From JBPOFM01 sp041391925 (lineage in GTDB: Bacteria > Bacteroidota > Bacteroidia > Flavobacteriales > Flavobacteriaceae), in the NCBI GenBank assembly GCA_041391925.1, contig JAWKNA010000004.1:124001-188000 (forward strand): a stretch of DNA of 64,000 nucleotides. The letters run 5' to 3'. The translations under genes were made by a program, and so were the position numbers. Below, piece after piece: positions 59,796 to 64,000 of this stretch (its first letter is position 1; every line of letters begins with the position of its first letter). Under the pieces are notes generated by a model, which worked only from the letters and a program-made list of their open reading frames with translations, was not told where the DNA came from and did not search any database.

Positions 59796-60812
59796 TTATT
59801 TATTCGATAAAAGTGCTTTTTTGTCCGACAAATTGCAGATTAAATCTAAAATTCTGCTAGAATAGCCTGTTTCATTGTCATACCAACCGACAATTTTTAC
59901 CATATTTCCTATGACTGAAGTCATTTGGGAATCAAAAATACATGAATGAGAGTTTCCAACAATATCAATGGATACAATAGGGTCTTCAGTATACTCTAGA
60001 ATATTTCTGAGGTTGTTTTTCGAGGCTTTTTCAAAGGCAGAATTAATTTCAGAAATTGATACAGGCTCAACTACATTAAAGGTGATATCTGTAAGGGAGC
60101 CATTCGCAACAGGGACTCGTATGCCACAGCCTCCGATTACATCTGATAATTCTGGAAAGATTTTGGTCAATGCTTTAGCGGCACCAGTTGTTGTTGGCAC
60201 AATAGATTGTCCAGCAGCTCTTGCCCTTCGCAAGTCTTTGTGAGGCTGATCATGGAGGCTTTGGTCTGTAGTGTAAGAATGAATGGTCGTAATATAGGCT
60301 TGCTTGATTTTGCACAAACGGTTAATGACATCTATCATTGGAGCGGCATTATTGGTTGTGCATGAGGCATTGGAAATAATGGTTTCAGATCCATCCAAAA
60401 TGCTGTCATTGACTCCAAGGACAATTGTTTTTATATCATCCTCGATTGGTGGAACAGATAAAATTACTTTTTGAGCCCCATTGTCAAGATGATATTGGAG
60501 CTCTGTTTTCGTTTTGAATTTTCCAGAGGATTCAATTACAAAATCAACATTATAAGGTCTCCAATTGATATCCTTAGGGTGCTTTTCATTTAGGAGAGCA
60601 ATGTTTTCTCCATCTACAATGATATGATTTGCGTCAAAAGAAACAGATTTACGAAAAATACCATGGATGCTATCGTATTTCAATAAATGGCTCAATGTTT
60701 TGGAATCTGCCAAATCATTGATGGCAACCACTTGTATATCATGTCGTTCTTGAATCAAACGGAACACACGTCGTCCAATACGTCCAAAACCATTGATGGC
60801 AATTCTGATCAT
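59796..60812 (-). CDS. gap: Glyceraldehyde-3-phosphate dehydrogenase, type I
   Basis: A 338-residue NAD-dependent enzyme. The NAD site is AINGFGRIGRRVFRLIQ; the catalytic Cys is in ISNASCTTNNAAPM, and HSYTTDQSLHDQPHKDLRRA, VGWYDNETGYSSRI are conserved. Its ATG shares 1 bp with the lipA stop, so it is co-transcribed with lipA. Whether it is the main glycolytic copy or a second one (often gluconeogenic or NADP-linked) cannot be told here. Confidence 0.95.
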   Translation of the reverse strand: MIRIAINGFGRIGRRVFRLIQERHDIQVVAINDLADSKTLSHLLKYDSIHGIFRKSVSFDANHIIVDGENIALLNEKHPKDINWRPYNVDFVIESSGKFKTKTELQYHLDNGAQKVILSVPPIEDDIKTIVLGVNDSILDGSETIISNASCTTNNAAPMIDVINRLCKIKQAYITTIHSYTTDQSLHDQPHKDLRRARAAGQSIVPTTTGAAKALTKIFPELSDVIGGCGIRVPVANGSLTDITFNVVEPVSISEINSAFEKASKNNLRNILEYTEDPIVSIDIVGNSHSCIFDSQMTSVIGNMVKIVGWYDNETGYSSRILDLICNLSDKKALLSNK

Positions 60813-61690
60813 TAATTGATATGTTTTTGAGCTTTATAGGAAGAACGAACTAAAGCACTACTTTCTACATGTCTAAACCCCAAATCAAGACCAATCTGTT
60901 GATACTCTTCAAATTGTTGTGGTAAGATAAATTGTTTTACTGGCAAATGTTTTTTGCTTGGCTGTAGATATTGGCCTATGGTTACAACATCCACCTCATT
61001 GGCTCTCAAGTCATAAAGTGTTTCAATAACTTCTTCGCGAGTTTCACCAAGACCAAGCATGATACCCGATTTTGTGCGGCGCTGTCCTTGAGACTTTAAA
61101 TACCTCAAAACGCCCAGACTTCTGTCATATTTCGCTTGAATTCTCACTTCACGAGTCAATCTCCGGACAGTTTCAATATTATGAGACACTACTTCTGGAG
61201 CCACATCGATAATTCTATCGATATGCTGCTCAACTCCCTGAAAATCGGGAATCAATGTTTCCAAAGTTGTTTCAGGATTCATTCGTCGCACAGCTTTTAC
61301 AGTCTCTGACCACATAATGCTTCCCATATCTTTTAAATCATCCCGATCGACACTTGTTAAAACGGCATGTTTAATGTTCATGATCCGTATTGAGCGAGCC
61401 ACTTTTTCCGGTTCATCCCAATCCAAAGTTTCTGGCCTTCCAGTTTTAACACCACAAAATCCACACGAACGTGTACAGATATTTCCCAAAATCATAAAAG
61501 TTGCTGTACCTTCTCCCCAACATTCACCCATATTTGGGCAGCTTCCTGAGGTACAAATTGTATTCAATTTGTATTTATCGACCAAACCTCTTAATTCCGT
61601 GTATTTTTTTCCTGTGGGTAGTTTTACACGGAGCCATTTTGGTTTTGCCTGACGTTCTGGAAGTATGTTTGAAACGGTTTCTGAATCCAT
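60812..61690 (-). CDS. lipA: Lipoyl synthase
   Basis: A 292-residue radical-SAM enzyme that inserts two sulphurs into octanoyl chains. Auxiliary cluster ligands are Cys46, Cys51 and Cys57 (CX4CX5C) and the radical-SAM site is Cys72, Cys76 and Cys79 (CTRSCGFC). The C-terminal VRSSYKA holds the Ser that ligates the auxiliary cluster in known enzymes. Two TAnnTTTG boxes lie upstream. Confidence 0.96.
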   Translation of the reverse strand: MDSETVSNILPERQAKPKWLRVKLPTGKKYTELRGLVDKYKLNTICTSGSCPNMGECWGEGTATFMILGNICTRSCGFCGVKTGRPETLDWDEPEKVARSIRIMNIKHAVLTSVDRDDLKDMGSIMWSETVKAVRRMNPETTLETLIPDFQGVEQHIDRIIDVAPEVVSHNIETVRRLTREVRIQAKYDRSLGVLRYLKSQGQRRTKSGIMLGLGETREEVIETLYDLRANEVDVVTIGQYLQPSKKHLPVKQFILPQQFEEYQQIGLDLGFRHVESSALVRSSYKAQKHIN

Positions 61691-61711
61691 TTAGAACTGA
61701 AATTTGAATAG

Positions 61712-61727
61712 CAAAGATACAAAGTTA
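61712..61727 (-). promoter_or_regulatory. Two candidate -7 boxes for lipA-gap
   Basis: Minus-strand TATCTTTG (61712-61719) and TAACTTTG (61720-61727) both match TAnnTTTG, 22 and 30 bp before the lipA ATG. Confidence 0.5.
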
Positions 61728-61742
61728 AATCTTAATATGATG

Positions 61743-62957
61743 TTATAATATGTGGAGATACCATAGGCTAAATCCTATCAAAAAAAGAATGCCAAGACAT
61801 GAAAGAACGTGCATTTTTACAGTTGGTTGCCAATCGTGTGGTGTGTGCTTGCTAGATATCAATCTATAATTGGCAATGGCATAAAAAGGGGCTGTAAGAA
61901 ATGATAGAATGGTCGCAATTTTTATCAATAGCCCCATTTCGGAATTTAGAAAGAAGAAAATCAAAACGGTACCTATTGTCAAAATGATTAACCACACATG
62001 ATAACCTTTAGTGACATTATTTCCCAGCAACAATTGTATGGCTTTTTCCATCGAACGTGGAGATGCATCTAAGGTTGAAAGTGTAGTGCTGAACATGGTG
62101 GCAAAAGCTGCAATTCCAATAATTGGATATGACCAATGGCCAAGATTGTTGACATACATCTGAATGAGTTGATTTGAAAAACCACTAGCCGATTCACTAA
62201 ATGTTTGTCCACTATTGAACATGACCAAAGCTCCAAGTGCCACAAACCCAAGCCCTAAAATTATGGTAGTAATGAAACCGACATTAAAATCAAAAATGGA
62301 TGTTTTTACGTCATAACTTTTAGACTCCTTTTGTTTTTCAAGAGCCCAAAGCGATTGCCAAACGGAAATATCCAATGGTGCAGGCATCCACCCCATAAAC
62401 GCAATTAAAAATCCTATTTCCATTGTTGTATTGGGAAATACCTGAACAAAAGTCATCGAAGAATGGATATTAAATAATGCCATTAAAACGGCCATTAGGG
62501 TACTTATCGAAAGAGTGATAACAATGATTTTCATCAATCTGTCGAGCAATCTATACTTTCCTACAGCTAAAATTATAAAACAAATACCAAGTATGACAAA
62601 CGTCCAGGTCTTGACAGAAATAAAATCTCCAAAAAGCGAGGACGCCAAACCAGCCGTGACAATCGTAACACCCAATTGAATGGTAAACATTGTAGCAAGC
62701 GACAATATAAAGTATGCCAATAGCACTCCCTTTCCAAGTTTTTTATATCCTTCCAGAAGACTTTCGCCTGTTGCCAATGCATAACGCGGTCCAAATTGGA
62801 AAAAGGGATATTTAAAGAGATTGACCAGAATCAGTGCCCAAACAAGACCAAAACCAAAGTCTGCTCCTGCACGCGTAGACTGTACCAAATGGGATACTCC
62901 AATTGCAGCGCCAGCAAACAATAAACCTGGGCCAAATTGTTTCAATGAAATTGCCAT
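61743..62957 (-). CDS. Nramp-like transporter with altered metal-binding motifs
   Basis: A 404-residue inner-membrane protein with about eleven helices of the Nramp/APC fold. Alignment by eye of the first helix is gap-free with Nramp proteins (GPGLLFAGAAIG...RAGADFGF), yet the metal motif DPGN reads Gly20-Val-Ser-His23. In helix 6 the MPH motif is Met191-Pro-Ala193. The usual Asp, Asn and His are thus missing, so the substrate is not securely Mn2+ or Fe2+. Its ATG shares 1 bp with the sigma factor stop. Confidence 0.85.
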   Translation of the reverse strand: MAISLKQFGPGLLFAGAAIGVSHLVQSTRAGADFGFGLVWALILVNLFKYPFFQFGPRYALATGESLLEGYKKLGKGVLLAYFILSLATMFTIQLGVTIVTAGLASSLFGDFISVKTWTFVILGICFIILAVGKYRLLDRLMKIIVITLSISTLMAVLMALFNIHSSMTFVQVFPNTTMEIGFLIAFMGWMPAPLDISVWQSLWALEKQKESKSYDVKTSIFDFNVGFITTIILGLGFVALGALVMFNSGQTFSESASGFSNQLIQMYVNNLGHWSYPIIGIAAFATMFSTTLSTLDASPRSMEKAIQLLLGNNVTKGYHVWLIILTIGTVLIFFFLNSEMGLLIKIATILSFLTAPFYAIANYRLISSKHTPHDWQPTVKMHVLSCLGILFLIGFSLWYLHIL

Positions 62958-63508
62958 TACTGTTTTTTGATAATTTCCGCCAATAATTTCTTGGCACGTA
63001 GGAGCTTGACCTTTACATTATTGATAGGTTCATTGAGTTGTTCAGAAATCTCTTGGTAACTTAGTTCCTGAAAATATCTTAAGTTGATTACTTCCTGATA
63101 ATGAGGCTTTAGTTTTTTGATATCGCGAAGCAGTTTTGCAAGATTTTGTTCAGTAATCAAATCATCTTCTGGCGAAGGAGATTCATCAATAATGTTGTAA
63201 AATTCATCATCATCATCTCGTTTGGCTGTGGTATTGGGGATGGATGATTTTTGTTTTCTCAACAAATCGATATGGATGTTTTTTGAAATGGTAATCAACC
63301 AGGTTTTGAATTCATAATCTTCATTGTACGAGGCAATTTTATCAAAAGCTTTTGAGAAGGTTTGAATAGTAATATCCTCAGCATCATTTTCATTTTCGGT
63401 GCGTTTCAATTGAAAACCATAAATGTCATTCCAAAAAGTGTCCAATAAAAAATTGAACGCCAACTGGTCATTCATTTTAGCTTTGTGAATCGCTTTTTTT
63501 ATTTCCAA
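62957..63508 (-). CDS. ECF-type RNA polymerase sigma factor
   Basis: A 183-residue sigma factor with region 2 (about 15-85: ENDAEDITIQTFSKAFDKI, FKTWLITISKNIHIDLLRK) and region 4 (about 125-180: LKPHYQEVINLRYFQELSYQEI). An acidic loop (DDDDEF) lies between them. The frame starts at TTG (63508); an ATG at 63475 is a possible shorter start. It overlaps the glycosyltransferase gene by 10 bp and the Nramp-like gene by 1 bp. No anti-sigma gene is seen beside it. Confidence 0.87.
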   Translation of the reverse strand: MEIKKAIHKAKMNDQLAFNFLLDTFWNDIYGFQLKRTENENDAEDITIQTFSKAFDKIASYNEDYEFKTWLITISKNIHIDLLRKQKSSIPNTTAKRDDDDEFYNIIDESPSPEDDLITEQNLAKLLRDIKKLKPHYQEVINLRYFQELSYQEISEQLNEPINNVKVKLLRAKKLLAEIIKKQ

Positions 63509-64000
63509 TGATTGGGATTTGAAGTCAGGTTTTTTATAAAGATAGATAATTGTGTGGTAATTAAAAACAATTCCAAAAGAGGCAAATAGGGAATCAAATC
63601 TTTTTCATTCAATTTTTTTGAGGCCAAAGTTATGCTGACAAATAAAACAATATATCTCAAAACGATAAGACCCATCAAAATTTTCCAATAATGCATTGAA
63701 CTGATGAGAACTATTCCCAAGACAAAAAACAAAAATTGAGACAAATAGAACAGTGTTAGTAATGCCTTATGATGAATTTTATAATATTTTGCGGTGCTTA
63801 TATGCCTACGTTTTTGTAAAAGCCAATCCCCATAGGTTTTCTTGGGAATGGATTCGGTAAAACTGTCTTTTGTGTAGCAAATGGAAGTGTTATTGGCATT
63901 GGCACTTTCGTTGACAAACAAATCGTCATCGCCAGATTTGATGTTCATATGGTTCATAAATCCACGAGCTTCAAAAAAAATTTGTTTGGTATAAGCCAAA
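63499..64000 (-). CDS. Glycosyltransferase family 2, C-terminal part (cut by window end)
   Basis: The frame is open to the window edge, so only the last 166 or so residues are seen. FFEARGFMNHMNIKSGDDDLFVNE and TYGDWLLQKRRHIST are the acceptor-side motifs (the GDDDLF segment and the QxxRW-like QKRRH) of GT2 processive-type enzymes. Three membrane helices follow (about 80-155). It probably transfers a sugar at the inner membrane. Confidence 0.88.
   Translation of the reverse strand, partial: LAYTKQIFFEARGFMNHMNIKSGDDDLFVNESANANNTSICYTKDSFTESIPKKTYGDWLLQKRRHISTAKYYKIHHKALLTLFYLSQFLFFVLGIVLISSMHYWKILMGLIVLRYIVLFVSITLASKKLNEKDLIPYLPLLELFLITTQLSIFIKNLTSNPNHWK

Overview
The window is AT-rich DNA from a Bacteroidota bacterium, most probably a member of the Flavobacteriaceae. 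The evidence is the gene content: PorT and a DUF5103/plug protein of the type IX secretion system (T9SS), a secreted protein with a T9SS C-terminal sorting domain, a complete Na+-translocating NADH:quinone reductase, a menaquinone methyltransferase, LpxK and many lipoproteins. Promoter-like sites of the Bacteroidota type (TAnnTTTG) also lie just upstream of many genes. The genus cannot be told from the sequence alone. No rRNA, tRNA, CRISPR array, phage or insertion sequence was seen. Coding density is high.

Layout. 0-3 kb: an ECF sigma factor overlaps a membrane protein with a C-terminal beta-barrel and is followed by a lipoprotein that runs off the window; a decayed small lipoprotein gene lies nearby. 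3-11.4 kb: pnp, rpsO, accD and fbaA, each with a visible terminator or promoter, then a TamL-like outer membrane protein and an RNA methyltransferase. 11.3-19.4 kb: ubiE-porT, trkA-trkH, a small membrane protein, an aspartate aminotransferase with a fatty acid desaturase, and rsmG. 19.4-27.8 kb: a T9SS-exported lipase-like protein, pruA, an uncharacterised protein with a His/Cys pair, apaG, a PLP decarboxylase and the plug protein. 28-36.3 kb: nqrABCDEF followed closely by apbE, which makes the covalent FMN links that NqrB and NqrC need. 36.3-44.9 kb: housekeeping genes (map, gpmI, pepE, tatA) and small exported proteins.

44.2-52.4 kb is the main accessory region. It is a minus-strand operon for kynurenine catabolism: kynureninase, kynurenine 3-monooxygenase, a RidA-type deaminase, a semialdehyde dehydrogenase, an SDR with an altered active site, 3-hydroxyanthranilate dioxygenase and aminocarboxymuconate-semialdehyde decarboxylase. 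Every gap between these genes carries a short palindromic element, from at least three families. One element lies inside the reading frame of the RidA gene. I saw these GC-rich elements nowhere else in the window.

52.5-64 kb: an Fe-S CDGSH protein, a lipoprotein, msrA, a Nif3-like protein with a coiled-coil partner, lpxK, a TPR hybrid histidine kinase, gap, lipA, an Nramp-like transporter that lacks the usual metal-binding motif, a second ECF sigma factor and a truncated glycosyltransferase. Two proteins (AccD and the coiled-coil protein) keep their zinc-ribbon scaffold but have lost all four zinc-binding cysteines. The strongest leads are this cysteine loss, the altered Nramp and SDR sites, the palindromic elements of the kynurenine operon, and the sigma/beta-barrel/lipoprotein module.
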